This document shows positions 41,641 to 51,400 of a stretch of DNA of 64,000 nucleotides, one piece after another. Under the pieces are notes generated by a model. That model saw only the letters and a program-made list of their open reading frames with translations. It searched no databases and was not told where the DNA came from. Each line of letters opens with the position of its first letter. Within the stretch, counting starts at the first letter, position 1. The position numbers and the translations under genes are program-made. Location of the stretch: assembly GCA_019694475.1 (NCBI GenBank), contig JAIBBX010000002.1, forward strand, positions 310,001 to 374,000, written 5' to 3'. This stretch comes from Parachlamydiales bacterium (GTDB taxonomy: Bacteria; Chlamydiota; Chlamydiia; Chlamydiales; SM23-39).

Positions 41641-42048
41641 ATGACATCTTTCCCTCATCACCGCGAGAGAATCTTCGATAAGCTTCCACACAAAAATCCC
41701 TACTTCGACATTGGCCATGCGATCAAATATGCAACCCCGCTCAGACTATCCTATGAAAATGATGAAAGAGATCGTAAAGTCAAAATCGTTAACCAAGCTT
41801 TTGACGAATTGCGTCATAGGCAGGAGCCCGATCAAGTAAAATACTTCCATCGATTAGCCGAAGAGTTTTTGAAGGAATATCATCAACAATTTCAGGATGA
41901 GAAAATTTGCAAAATCGCTAAAAATCAAGTTTCGCGAGAAAAGATCCGTGGATTGATTCTAAAACAAGAACTTATTGCGATGAAGTATTTCGAAAACTTT
42001 TACCTGCTTTCGGTACAGTATCTGTACGGAGTATTGGATGAAGTTTGA
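41641..42048 (+). CDS. Small helical protein of unknown function
   Basis: The 135-residue product is rich in charged and aromatic residues and predicted helical (RKVKIVNQAFDELRHRQEPDQVKYFHRLAEEFLKEY). It has no signal or membrane segment. A GGGGTC lies upstream of the ATG. Its 3' end is followed by a 173-bp palindromic element before ruvC. It may pair with the gene at 41266. No family is recognised. Confidence 0.55.
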   Translation: MTSFPHHRERIFDKLPHKNPYFDIGHAIKYATPLRLSYENDERDRKVKIVNQAFDELRHRQEPDQVKYFHRLAEEFLKEYHQQFQDEKICKIAKNQVSREKIRGLILKQELIAMKYFENFYLLSVQYLYGVLDEV

Positions 42049-42073
42049 GATTGTCGAACAATTTGCATTTGGT

Positions 42074-42246
42074 TATACCGAGAGTGGTTCAAGAATTGGG
42101 AGATGGCAAGGAGATGCCCTGAATTTGAGTCAGGCGAAGCCGATGCCGAAGCAGCCCATGTTCAAGAACATGGGCGATGCAGGCGGATCTCAAATTCAGA
42201 GGCTGTCGACGCTGCCAGAACCGATTCTTGAATCACGAGCGGTATA
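42074..42246. repeat. 173-bp imperfect palindrome upstream of ruvC
   Basis: The left end TATACCGAGAGTGGTTCAAG and the inverted right end TATACCGCTCGTGATTCAAG frame the element. The inner arms share CTGAATTTGAG on both strands, and the centre is CCCATGTTCAAGAACATGGG (42157-42176). No transposase is encoded. In size and shape it resembles the element at 10878-11054, but the sequence is unrelated. It ends ten bases before the ruvC start, so it may affect ruvC expression. Confidence 0.72.
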
Positions 42247-42256
42247 AAACATTCCT

Positions 42257-42757
42257 ATGGCCAAACAAATCATCCTCGGCATCGATCCAGGAACGCGCAT
42301 CACAGGATATGGCGTCATCGATAGCGATCAATCGCCAATCGATTTCGGCTGCATCAAGCCGCCGCCGAAATTAGAACTCGCCAAGCGATATTTAATCTTA
42401 TTCGAAAGCGTAGAAGCGCTCATTGAAAAATATGAGCCAACAGCTGTTGCCGTGGAATCTCAATTTGTTTTGAAAAATGCGCAAAGCGCTATCAAACTTG
42501 GCATGGCCAAAGGCATGGTTTATCTCGCAGCTGCGAAAAAGGGCATTCCGGTTTATGAATTTGCGCCCAAACAAGCAAAACTTGCCGTTGTAGGCAACGG
42601 ATCTGCCAGCAAATACCAAGTGCAGAAAATGATCCAGGCGCTTTTACGCCTTCCCCAACCACCCCAACCCGAAGATGCAGCTGATGCCCTGGCACTGGCC
42701 ATTTGCTGCGTCCATCACATGAGGACAGAATGTTTGAGTCAATCAAAGGTCAGCTAA
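42257..42757 (+). CDS. ruvC: Crossover junction endodeoxyribonuclease RuvC
   Basis: RuvC cuts Holliday junctions. The 166-residue protein has ILGIDPGTRITGYGVI with the first catalytic Asp, VAVESQFVLKNAQSAIKLGMAKG with the Glu, and QPEDAADALALAIC with the C-terminal acidic pair. Its end overlaps the ruvA start by 28 bases, so the two are coupled. The palindromic element lies just upstream. Confidence 0.95.
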   Translation: MAKQIILGIDPGTRITGYGVIDSDQSPIDFGCIKPPPKLELAKRYLILFESVEALIEKYEPTAVAVESQFVLKNAQSAIKLGMAKGMVYLAAAKKGIPVYEFAPKQAKLAVVGNGSASKYQVQKMIQALLRLPQPPQPEDAADALALAICCVHHMRTECLSQSKVS

Positions 42758-43311
42758 TCGATAAAACACCACTGAAAGCCGTCGTAGAAGCCGGAGGGAT
42801 CGGGTATCGTCTTACCATTCCATTCAGCACTTACACCAAACTTCCCGCGGCAGGCCAAGTTCTGATGTTTCTTTCTCAAGTTGTGAGAGAAGATTCCAAC
42901 ACGCTCTACGCTTTTATAGAAAAAGAAGAGAGAGATCTCTTTGAAACGCTCATCACTCTCTCAGGCATCGGCCCTAAAACAGCGCTCTCCATCATCGGCC
43001 ATCTGGAAATCGGCGCATTCCACAGAGCGATCGCTTCGGCGGATGTACAGCTCTTGAGCAAAATCCCAGGCATCGGAAAAAAAACAGCCGAGCGGCTCGT
43101 CATCGAAATGCGCGATAAGATCAAAGGCATCAAAACGAAAGGCGTCGCCTTAAGCGCAGCAGACGGAATCGTCGGCGATGCGATGAACGCGCTCCTCAAC
43201 CTTGGCTACAACCCAATGGAAGCTCAAAAGGCAGTCCAGTCTGTCATGCAAGAGAAGAAAAATGAAACCGATCTTGGAAGGATCATCACCGCTGCATTAC
43301 AGAAGCTTTAA
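42730..43311 (+). CDS. ruvA: Holliday junction branch migration protein RuvA
   Basis: RuvA binds four-way junctions and loads RuvB. The 193-residue protein begins MFESIKGQLIDKTPLKAVVEAGGIGYRL (OB domain). It has the two helix-hairpin-helix motifs LSGIGPKTALSIIG and IPGIGKKTAERLVIEM, and a C-terminal UBA-like domain (NALLNLGYNPMEAQKAVQSV). ATG 42730 follows GAGGACA; an earlier ATG inside ruvC would add nine unusual residues. ruvB is not in the window. Confidence 0.95.
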   Translation: MFESIKGQLIDKTPLKAVVEAGGIGYRLTIPFSTYTKLPAAGQVLMFLSQVVREDSNTLYAFIEKEERDLFETLITLSGIGPKTALSIIGHLEIGAFHRAIASADVQLLSKIPGIGKKTAERLVIEMRDKIKGIKTKGVALSAADGIVGDAMNALLNLGYNPMEAQKAVQSVMQEKKNETDLGRIITAALQKL

Positions 43312-43345
43312 AAGATAAGAAAATCGTGGTATTCTTGGCCCCGCT

Positions 43346-44686
43346 ATGAACCAAGATACCATCGCAGCTGTAGCTACCGCTCCCGGTGAAGGGGCGATCG
43401 CCGTCATTCGCATTTCAGGCTCAAGGGCTTTTGAAGTAGCTGGCACTATTTTCTCTCGTTCAATTCAAAATTTTAAGACACACACAGCCCATTATGGCAG
43501 CGTGCTCAAATCCGATGGAACAGCACTCGACACGGTTCTTTTGCTCGTCATGAAAGGACCTAATTCCTACACAGGCGAAGATTCTGTAGAAATCTCTTGT
43601 CATGGAGGCCAGCTCGTCACGAGACGCGTTTTAGAGCGCATTTTTGAAGCAGGAGCAAGACCTGCTCAACCGGGCGAATTTTCTATGCGCGCCTTTTTGA
43701 ATGGCAAAATCGACCTTGCGCAAGCCGAAGCGGTGCAGGAACTGATCGCCGCAAAAAGCGAAATGGCGCTTGAGAATGCCGAAAAACAGCTTAGAGGCGC
43801 ATTGTCTGAGAGGGTGGGACAGTTTCAAAAAGAACTAACGGATACCACAGCCATCTTGGAAGCATGGGTCGATTTCCCTGAAGAAGGGCTTGAATTTGCG
43901 ACGATGGAAGAGATCATCGAAACGTTAGAGCGGATTTGTCATTCAATGGAAAAGCTGAAGGCAACTTTTCATGACGGCAAAATGCTGCATGAGGGATTGT
44001 CACTCTGTCTTCTCGGTTCTCCAAACGTGGGAAAATCTTCTCTTATGAATGCCCTCCTCGGCAAAGATCGCGCCATTGTAACCGAAATTCCAGGCACCAC
44101 CCGAGATCTTTTGGAAGAGGATTTACGATTGGGATCTCTCCATTTCAAATTGATCGACACCGCGGGGGTGCGCAAAACGGAAGAAATCGTCGAGCAAGAA
44201 GGGATTCGACGCACACAAGCTGCAATGAAAGAAGCCGACCTCATTTTGCTTGTTTTAGATGCGAGCCGCCCCCTCTCTGAACAAGATCGCGAATTGATCC
44301 AAAATGCTCCCAAAGAAAAAACGATTGTTATTTGGAATAAAGTCGATTTAGCAAAACCCAAGGAAGACATTCCAGCGATTGCCATCTCTGCGAAACAAAA
44401 GATGGGGCTCGATGCATTGAAAGAGGCGATTCATCGGATCATTTGGCAAAAAGGGGCCCCATCCAAAGAAGAAGTGCTTATCACCAAAATGCGCCACTAC
44501 CAAGCCATTTCTAATGCCATTGCAAATTGCAAGGCGGTGATTGAGGGATTGAAATCGGGCATTTCTGCAGAATTTGTCGCTGCCGATATGCGCGCCAGCC
44601 TGAACGAGCTCGGCACGATTATCGGCACGAATGTCACAGAAGACATCCTTAGCGCAATTTTTTCAAAGTTTTGTCTCGGAAAGTAA
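43346..44686 (+). CDS. mnmE: tRNA modification GTPase MnmE
   Basis: MnmE with MnmG modifies the wobble uridine of certain tRNAs. The 446-residue protein has TIAAVATAPGEGAIAVIRISG, GEDSVEISCHGG, PGEFSMRAFLNGKIDLAQAEAV, the GTPase motifs GSPNVGKSSLMNALL, EIPGTTRD, IDTAGVRKTEE, WNKVD, and the C-terminal FCLGK that carries the catalytic Cys. All are intact and the length is normal. The 3' end overlaps the convergent kinase-like gene by 38 bases. Confidence 0.97.
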   Translation: MNQDTIAAVATAPGEGAIAVIRISGSRAFEVAGTIFSRSIQNFKTHTAHYGSVLKSDGTALDTVLLLVMKGPNSYTGEDSVEISCHGGQLVTRRVLERIFEAGARPAQPGEFSMRAFLNGKIDLAQAEAVQELIAAKSEMALENAEKQLRGALSERVGQFQKELTDTTAILEAWVDFPEEGLEFATMEEIIETLERICHSMEKLKATFHDGKMLHEGLSLCLLGSPNVGKSSLMNALLGKDRAIVTEIPGTTRDLLEEDLRLGSLHFKLIDTAGVRKTEEIVEQEGIRRTQAAMKEADLILLVLDASRPLSEQDRELIQNAPKEKTIVIWNKVDLAKPKEDIPAIAISAKQKMGLDALKEAIHRIIWQKGAPSKEEVLITKMRHYQAISNAIANCKAVIEGLKSGISAEFVAADMRASLNELGTIIGTNVTEDILSAIFSKFCLGK

Positions 44687-45464
44687 TTTTGCGTGCGAAA
44701 CGTTCTTTTTGCGGAATTGAGCATTCAGGATTGTATACAAGATTCCCAAAATCAATCAAATAGGCTTTTCCATCTAAAAATCCGAAATTCTTTTCCAATT
44801 TTACATCCAGATTGACCAGCCCTTTTTCGGCCAATTCGCTCAACAAAGACAAAAAAGAATCTATCATAGGACCTGGGTCTTTGGTCTCCTGTATCTGATC
44901 AAAACGGCCAATCCGTTTTTGCAATGCAAAACGGCAATTTGCTGGATCGATTTTGTGCAAGCGTTTTAATCGATCCCTGACTGTGATAACCGGTAGATCG
45001 CACTCGCGGGGATTCAAATGAACAAACTCTACACCCGTTTGATCTCTGACAATACTATAAGCCAATTTGCATGCAGAAAAATTTTTCATGATTTTTGGCT
45101 TTTCAGGGAAAAACTGCTTTTCGCGCAGCCCCGCCCATTTTCTGACCGTTCTAACAATAGCCTTGCCCATGGGAACTTTGCAAAAATCGAATCGAAATAC
45201 TTTGAGTACATGCTTTTGGTCTTTACTTAGAAAAACATAACTTTGCGAGCCTTTATCAAGATAAGAAAACGGCTGCGTTAATATAGAATTTATCCGATCC
45301 ATTTCTCGTGGATCGATGGAAATTTCCCACTCAGGGTTATACGGACAATCTATTAGGCATTTAGACACGCGAAATGGATGCGTCCACCGCTTAAATGACA
45401 TAGGAAACCAAAAACAGAATAAAATAAGCAGAAAGAAAACGATTACATTTCTATATATCGCCAA
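44649..45464 (-). CDS. Membrane-anchored protein-kinase-like protein
   Basis: The 271-residue product starts with a hydrophobic anchor (NVIVFFLLILFCFWF, about 6-20). A kinase-like fold can be read: LDKGSQSYVFLSKD (69-82) as nucleotide loop, VLKVF with Lys88, NLDVKLEKNFGF as catalytic loop (Asp220, Asn226) and YLIDFGN (235-241) as the DFG region. The pattern is closer to small atypical kinases (YrbL/LPS-kinase like) than to Ser/Thr kinases. The target is unknown; the anchor suggests a membrane-bound substrate, such as a lipid or lipid-linked sugar. Its ATG lies 22 bases inside the end of the lipoprotein methyltransferase gene, so both are one unit. Confidence 0.62.
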   Translation of the reverse strand: MAIYRNVIVFFLLILFCFWFPMSFKRWTHPFRVSKCLIDCPYNPEWEISIDPREMDRINSILTQPFSYLDKGSQSYVFLSKDQKHVLKVFRFDFCKVPMGKAIVRTVRKWAGLREKQFFPEKPKIMKNFSACKLAYSIVRDQTGVEFVHLNPRECDLPVITVRDRLKRLHKIDPANCRFALQKRIGRFDQIQETKDPGPMIDSFLSLLSELAEKGLVNLDVKLEKNFGFLDGKAYLIDFGNLVYNPECSIPQKERFARKITFRDKTLKKLR

Positions 45465-46075
45465 AACGAACCTTTGCTTTCGATTTGCAAATGATTCTCA
45501 GCCGCAAATTTTTCCACGGCGTCTCTAACGCCGGGCCATGCAAAATCATCCCCGCACAAGATCCCTTGGCCCTTTACGTGGGGATACCAAATCGTAAGAT
45601 CTTGATAGACCGCTTCCATTTCATGGCTCGCATCAATATAAATAAGATCAGGCTTCAAATCTTTTAGAAATTTTTCTGCCTCAACGCTTGCCATTCGGAC
45701 AGGAATGATCTTATGGGTCAGTTTCGCATGAATGATATTCGATAGAAATTGTTGATAGAGTTTTGGCAAAACATCTCGGTGGCTGTTTGCTCCCTCTTGG
45801 TGTTCTAAAGAGCCGAGCCAATGATCAACAGCATAGACTTTTCCGTCCTTTGGCAGTGTTTGTGCAATGTGGCGAGTCGATTTGCCAAGCCAGCATCCCA
45901 CTTCAACTACAGTTCGGACATTTTCATTCTGGAGGATTTTTTTCATCGACCTGCGGTTGTCATACCAGCCTTGGTCGTCGAAGGGAAGGACTTCTGCCAC
46001 TTCATTGTAAGGAGCTGGCAATTCAGACTTTGAGCATCCGCAAAGCAAAAGAAAAAAAAGACAAATGAAAACCAT
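45443..46075 (-). CDS. Lipoprotein-type class I methyltransferase (Methyltransf_24-like)
   Basis: From ATG 46075 the 210-residue protein has a lipoprotein signal MVFICLFFLLLCGCSK (lipobox LLCGC). It continues with a methyltransferase core: VRTVVEVGCWLGKSTRHIAQ (SAM motif), GKVYAVDHWLGS (acidic strand end) and PDLIYIDASHEMEAVYQDLTIWYPHVKGQGILCGDDF, which matches Methyltransf_24. A SAM-dependent enzyme behind a lipobox is odd, since SAM is cytosolic. Either the protein is not exported, or the fold has another use. An upstream start at 46207 would overlap nth and is unlikely. It is coupled to the kinase-like gene. Confidence 0.7.
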   Translation of the reverse strand: MVFICLFFLLLCGCSKSELPAPYNEVAEVLPFDDQGWYDNRRSMKKILQNENVRTVVEVGCWLGKSTRHIAQTLPKDGKVYAVDHWLGSLEHQEGANSHRDVLPKLYQQFLSNIIHAKLTHKIIPVRMASVEAEKFLKDLKPDLIYIDASHEMEAVYQDLTIWYPHVKGQGILCGDDFAWPGVRDAVEKFAAENHLQIESKGSFWRYIEM

Positions 46076-46122
46076 AACGGTTCGAATTTGCCAGTATTTT
46101 ACAGTTTTTGTAAAGTATCGTT

Positions 46123-46740
46123 GTGAAAAAATGGACTCGGCAAATCGAAGAGATTTTGGATGAGTATTTCCCTCATCCCGAAATCCCACTCGACCATAAA
46201 GATACATACACTCTTCTTGTGGCAGTTCTACTTTCCGCGCAATGCACTGACGCGCGGGTCAATCTGACAACGCCAAAACTCTTTGCAAAAGCAGACACGC
46301 CGCAAAAAATGATCAAATTAACTCCAAAAGAAATCGAAGAAATTGTACGGCCTTGCGGTCTTGCCCCCACTAAATCACGCGCGATCTGGGGATTATCGAA
46401 AAAGATTCTCGAAGAACATAAAGGCAAAGTGCCAAACACTTTTGAGGAACTTGAAGATTTGCCCGGCGTCGGGCATAAAACGGCATCTGTTGTGATGGCG
46501 CACGCCTTTCATGAACCGGCTTTTCCAGTCGATACCCATATCCATCGCTGCGCTCATCGATGGCATTTAAGCAAAGGAAAATCGGTCAAAGAAACTGAGC
46601 GCGATCTGAAGTGCTTGTTCCCAAAAACAAAATGGATTAAACTGCATCTTCAGATCATTTATTTCGCAAGAAAGTACTGTCCAGCCCGAGGCCACAAGAA
46701 AGAAGCATGTCCGATTTGCCGTATCATCAAGAGCAAATGA
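46123..46740 (+). CDS. nth: Endonuclease III (DNA glycosylase/AP lyase)
   Basis: Nth removes oxidised pyrimidines. The 205-residue protein has LSAQCTDARVNLTTPKLF, the helix-hairpin-helix LPGVGHKTASVV with catalytic Lys, and FPVDTHIHRCAHRW with the catalytic Asp. The C-terminal cluster region reads YCPARGHKKEACPIC, then RIIKSK and stop. Three cysteines are visible where the classical 4Fe-4S motif has four (C-x6-C-x2-C-x5-C), so the cluster may be altered or absent. The start is a GTG at 46123. The next gene overlaps its stop. Confidence 0.93.
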   Translation: MKKWTRQIEEILDEYFPHPEIPLDHKDTYTLLVAVLLSAQCTDARVNLTTPKLFAKADTPQKMIKLTPKEIEEIVRPCGLAPTKSRAIWGLSKKILEEHKGKVPNTFEELEDLPGVGHKTASVVMAHAFHEPAFPVDTHIHRCAHRWHLSKGKSVKETERDLKCLFPKTKWIKLHLQIIYFARKYCPARGHKKEACPICRIIKSK

Positions 46741-47564
46741 ACTTCATGATCGATCTGGCCAGAAACCGGATTGAATTTCTCGATCCTTTTTTTCGCTTCC
46801 TGAACTATTTTGACACACCCTACTTTTATTTCATCCTGATCCCTACCATTTGGCTCGGTTTTTCTTACAAATGGGGCCTTCGGATTTTCTATTGGTTTAC
46901 CCTGAATAATCTTGTTATCTCCGCAGCAAAGAATTTTGTTCAATGGCCAAGGCCCAGCCAAGACATGCCTGAAATTGGTTTTTTCCATTTCAAGTCGTAT
47001 GGATTCCCGAGCGGCGGCGCCCAATCTGCCATGCTTTTAGGCGGACTTCTCATCTATTACTGGAGAACTCCTCTCGCTTGGATCATCGGCCCCATCTACA
47101 TTCTTCTCATCAGTTTTTCCCGCCTTTACATAGGCGTTCATTATCCTCTGGACGTTCTTGGCGGATGGATCTTTGGGCTTATCGTCCTTTCTCTTTTTAT
47201 TCTCTTCGATGAAAGAATCGAAGATTGGCTCGCGAAAAAGGGACTTAGATTCAGCTTGGCTTTAAGCTTAGCGATTCCGCTTGTGATCCTATCTCTTTTC
47301 CCTGAGGCCAAGTATCCGATGGGATCTACTCTAGGCGTCGGTCTAGGCACCTATTTTTCTCTTAAACACCGCCTCTTCCTTCCAAGTCCTAAAAACCTCA
47401 TGGAAGGCGTTGGCAGGTCATTTATTGGAATCGCCGTTCTTTTCCTCGTTGTCGCTCTCATTCCTGGCAAAGGATCTTTCATTCAATCCTTCATTGCAGG
47501 ACTTTTCATGAGCTTAGCTGCAAGTCCAATTTGCAAATGGTTCATTGAGAAAAAAACGAATTAA
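46737..47564 (+). CDS. PAP2-type phosphatase-like membrane protein with altered motif 2
   Basis: The 275-residue protein has six or more membrane helices. The PAP2 signatures are present in part: KNFVQWPRP (motif 1, K-x6-RP) and SRLYIGVHYPLDVLGGW (motif 3 with Arg, His and Asp). Motif 2 reads PSGGAQ, where most active enzymes have PSGH, so the general-acid His is missing. It may use another residue or be inactive. Family enzymes dephosphorylate lipids such as undecaprenyl pyrophosphate. ATG 46737 overlaps the nth stop; ATG 46707 would add ten residues. Its end overlaps the convergent psd gene by four bases. Confidence 0.82.
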   Translation: MNFMIDLARNRIEFLDPFFRFLNYFDTPYFYFILIPTIWLGFSYKWGLRIFYWFTLNNLVISAAKNFVQWPRPSQDMPEIGFFHFKSYGFPSGGAQSAMLLGGLLIYYWRTPLAWIIGPIYILLISFSRLYIGVHYPLDVLGGWIFGLIVLSLFILFDERIEDWLAKKGLRFSLALSLAIPLVILSLFPEAKYPMGSTLGVGLGTYFSLKHRLFLPSPKNLMEGVGRSFIGIAVLFLVVALIPGKGSFIQSFIAGLFMSLAASPICKWFIEKKTN

Positions 47565-48454
47565 CGAACCGCTCGGCCGAGCGGCTGGCCAAAATTGGAT
47601 CTAGTTTCCAATCCGTTCTCTGTGTTTCGGATCAGATCATCATCGAAAAGAATGCGCCCTTTTTCAAAAAACAGAACGATGCACGACCCGCCAAACTCAA
47701 AATACCCCTTCTCTTCGCCTTTTTTGACTTTTTTATCAGGAGTATACGTTTGCCGTATCGTGCCCACATTCGTGGCGCCAATCTCAATATAAAGAATCGT
47801 TCCGAATCGCTCTGTGTCGATTTCTGTGATCATTCTCTTATTCTCTGCCAAAATCGAAATGCGTTTGCGCAATGCGATTGGATTGACCGAATAAAGAGGG
47901 CCGTTGATGAGCCTTGCTTTCGAAGGAATGCCATCGCATGGAAAATGGAACCGATGATAGTCGGATGGACATAGCCGAACAATCGCCATAGATCCTTCCC
48001 CATACCGATTCCCATCCGCCCTGCTTTGCAAAAAGTCAAAAATATTAAATTGTTTTCCCTTCACGACAAATTGATCAAACGTTGGATAAACCAAATACCT
48101 GCCATCTGCTGGCATCGCGAGCACATTCGGATCTTGCGCAATCGGACGAGCTTCAGGCTTTAGCTTTCGAATGAAAAAATCGTTGAATGATTGGAAATTA
48201 GTTGAGGCAAATTCACTGGAATCTACGCCAAAAGCTTCCATGAATGGGGCAATTTTCTTCCTGCTTGATGGACGCTTTTGTAAACTGCCATAGAGATGCG
48301 AGAAAAATGGCACATGCACGAAAATAGGCAGGATCAATCTCGAAAAGAGCCAGCTAACAAATCCATCGCCATAGGAGAGCATGAGAGCTCTTTGGCCATA
48401 AACCTTCTCTACTCTTTTTTCCCCAGTCGACCGCTCAATATAATTGATTTCCAT
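47561..48454 (-). CDS. psd: Phosphatidylserine decarboxylase proenzyme
   Basis: Psd makes phosphatidylethanolamine. The 297-residue protein has ASTNFQSFNDFFIRKLKPEARPI, MPADGRYLVYP, IVRLCPSDYHRFHFPCDG and FEFGGSCIVLFFEKGRI. The Gly-Ser of GGS is where the proenzyme splits and forms the pyruvoyl group (about position 258), with the short alpha chain after it. Length and order fit. It is convergent to the PAP2 gene and follows the TpsA gene direction, with 34 bases to that gene. Confidence 0.95.
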   Translation of the reverse strand: MEINYIERSTGEKRVEKVYGQRALMLSYGDGFVSWLFSRLILPIFVHVPFFSHLYGSLQKRPSSRKKIAPFMEAFGVDSSEFASTNFQSFNDFFIRKLKPEARPIAQDPNVLAMPADGRYLVYPTFDQFVVKGKQFNIFDFLQSRADGNRYGEGSMAIVRLCPSDYHRFHFPCDGIPSKARLINGPLYSVNPIALRKRISILAENKRMITEIDTERFGTILYIEIGATNVGTIRQTYTPDKKVKKGEEKGYFEFGGSCIVLFFEKGRILFDDDLIRNTENGLETRSNFGQPLGRAVR

Positions 48455-48488
48455 TGGAGTCGAGGTTACGCGTTACGAATAAATTTTT

Positions 48489-51400
48489 TCAATATCTTGG
48501 TTGATCCATTCTAGGTATATTGAGCCATGCTGTCCATGTTTTAGGATGGTTGATCGAATTGAGCACGCGTCTACGGATAAAATAGGGCGTCTTGGATTTC
48601 TCATCATGGATCAAGTAGAACTGAACCATCCAGCCTGGGTATTCGTTTGCAGGGTGGAGACTCACTAACATCTGATCGACGATGACAGTTGCTTGCTGGG
48701 TTGCTTCTTGAAGGCAATTTTTATAAAACACTGTATATGGGAGCCCCAATCCTATTCTTTGGAATGGACAGCCAAAATAGGTACACCACTGCTCAAGAGA
48801 GGTGTTTTGAAAAAGAGTTCCTGCCGAGAATAAATCCCCATTCAAAAAGCCCTGAATCGAATTATATGTTTGCTGCGAAGTATAGATCTGCAGAGGGCTT
48901 CCGTTGATTTGACTGTCTATAACTGTGAAAATTGCTCCGGTTCCCATCAGAGGCTGGGATGGGAAAGCATTGTCCACAACTATTGTCACAGAGCCTGTAG
49001 TTGATTCGATGAGGGATGAAGCGCTTTGAAGGCGAACATTTTGGTTTGCGATCAGTAATATGTTCCCGCTTGCGCTCAAAATGTTGCTCGAAACATTGAT
49101 ATCCACTCCTGCAATCAATCGAATATTGCCGGAATCGGCCTGAATTGTTGCATTGCTAAGACTGATGGAACCCGAGGCCATTTCAGTGATGACGCCTGAT
49201 CCTGTGCACTGCACAGTCGTTGCATTTCCATGTAAAATATTCGCAGACGATCCATTTTGACCCGCGCAAATATTAGGAGTGGAGCAGTTGGGAGGATCAT
49301 TATTCAGACGTCCTGCAAGAAGAGTTAGATCGCCGTCTACAGCAGCTACATCTGCATTGATCACTACATTCCCGACCGCCGTCCTATCGCAATCTGAAAT
49401 GAGGGTCACTGTGCCCGACCCAGTAGTAGAAACATTCGTCTGCACGATAAAATTATTGGCAGCCCTTCCATAGATATCCCCGCCATCAGTCCAAGGATCG
49501 TCTACACCATTGATAGTGATGTCATGAAAACCGTCCAGGCACCGGCAAAAAGTTCCGCCTACGTCAATATCTCCGCTGACTGTAACAATATCCAAAGTAT
49601 TGAATGGAGTTGCCATCGCCAAGGGACCGATTTCGATATTTTGAGGAATGAGCGGATCATTCGGCAAATTGCGCCTTAAAAAGGGCGCGCTATGGACTGT
49701 AATATTGCCGGTCGACGTTTCAAATGACACGTGGTTGCCAAAAATAGAGGATGTAGAAACAAAGAAGGCTCCTTCTCCATTTGCATCGATTTGGCCAGAA
49801 TTTTGATTGATCGGATTAGGGAGAAGATTTGCTTCAGGCATAGGCAGCGGAAGAGGAATTCCCGATATGCTCGTGAGAAAAATCCCTGCAAAATCACACT
49901 GGCACTGACTTGCTCCACCTGTGCAAGAAAAGCCATTTGCGCAAACCGAATCATCGTCAGCGCTGTACCCCCAAAGTTGCGCAGGAGTAAAACAGCAATC
50001 CGCTTCTACAAAAATGGGCCCGGTCAGAGTACTTGTCGTGGCAAATGTGGTAAAACCATTTGCAAATTGAATGTTTCCATTTGCCCGAATATCGACCGAA
50101 TAAGGGACGTTGGGAGCAAAATCAATTGGATCATACCCCAATATTGCATTACCACCTGCCGCATTATTTGCTATAATGTCTCTTCCCGCATAGATCCGCA
50201 CAACAGCATTGCCCAAGAATCGATTGGCGGTTCCGATAGAGGCGGAAACCCCATTAGCGCTGCTGATCACAAAAATATCGTTCCCCGCTACAACGCTTAA
50301 GTTGTTTACAGACTCTATATAGGCTAAAGATGCTATCGGAGGCACAGATTGTGTTTGCACAACGATGTCATGGCCTGCCGCAACAAATACATTCCCACTC
50401 GCTGCAACTGGCGCTAATGGCGCAATCGTAGTGCCAATCATTACATCATTATCCAATGTGCGTAGAATGATATCATTGCCTGCAACAACTTCTACATTGC
50501 CTTGGCATACTGCGGCAACACCCCCTGTCTGGAAAAAATTTCCAATATAAGTTCTTTGGCGTGCACGCAATATAATATCGTGGCCTGAAAGAACCCTAAT
50601 ATTTTGCTGATTCAATGTAGTGACCGGCAGAGAATAGACGGCTCCTATTGCAACCCTCTGATTAGAGGTACCTGGAGTCCGGCCATCTAGCCAAATATCC
50701 CCCAAGGATGCCACGTATATATTGCCGGATATAGTGCCTGCGCCGCAGCCTGATGATCCTCCATGGCCGATGAAAGAGAAACAGTTGTTGTTGGATGCAT
50801 TCGACAGAATATTGATACTGCCTTGAGGGGCTCTGACTGTGATATTTCCATTGAAAATCCCCATGCCCGTAGGATGGGTTGAGTATCCATGTCCGATTCG
50901 CGCGATAGCCTGAGGTCCTGCACCGACGTTTGAGTGTCTTACAAAAATGTTCCCTCTTTGGCTGACTACCGAAATATCTCCATCTTGAATTGTTCCCACA
51001 GCAGTAGAACGGCTTCCGTGTCCAATGCAAGCAATCGCGGAACCAGGACCAAAGGTATCCACATCAATATTGCCTCTAACACAAACGTCGATTGTTGCTG
51101 TATCGGAGGTGCTTGAATTGTTTCCCACCCCTTGAGTGGAACTAATTCCATGTCCTATTTGTGCTGCACTGTTTCCGCCAACGGGTGCTCTTAGATTCAA
51201 TGCATCACAATTCACCTTAATCGATCCAGTTGCTTGAACACCGGCCCCAGACCTGAATCCAATTTGAGCCACTCGCAATGACCCGGCTGAAAGAGTGACC
51301 GTTGCATTTGGCGCATTGACACAGGTTTGCCCATCTCTCGAACCAACAGCCGCATTGATGCCCACAGCCCCCGGCCCGATAAGGACACTATTGCCGGTTG

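Noticed and set aside
44649..44686. Overlap of mnmE and the kinase-like gene as an annotation error
   Set aside because: Both frames have clear family endings (FCLGK for MnmE), and other convergent overlaps occur in this window (34844-34893, 60469-60480).
47569..47584. 16-base palindrome CCGCTCGGCCGAGCGG as a terminator
   Set aside because: It lies inside the last codons of psd, has no loop and no T-run.
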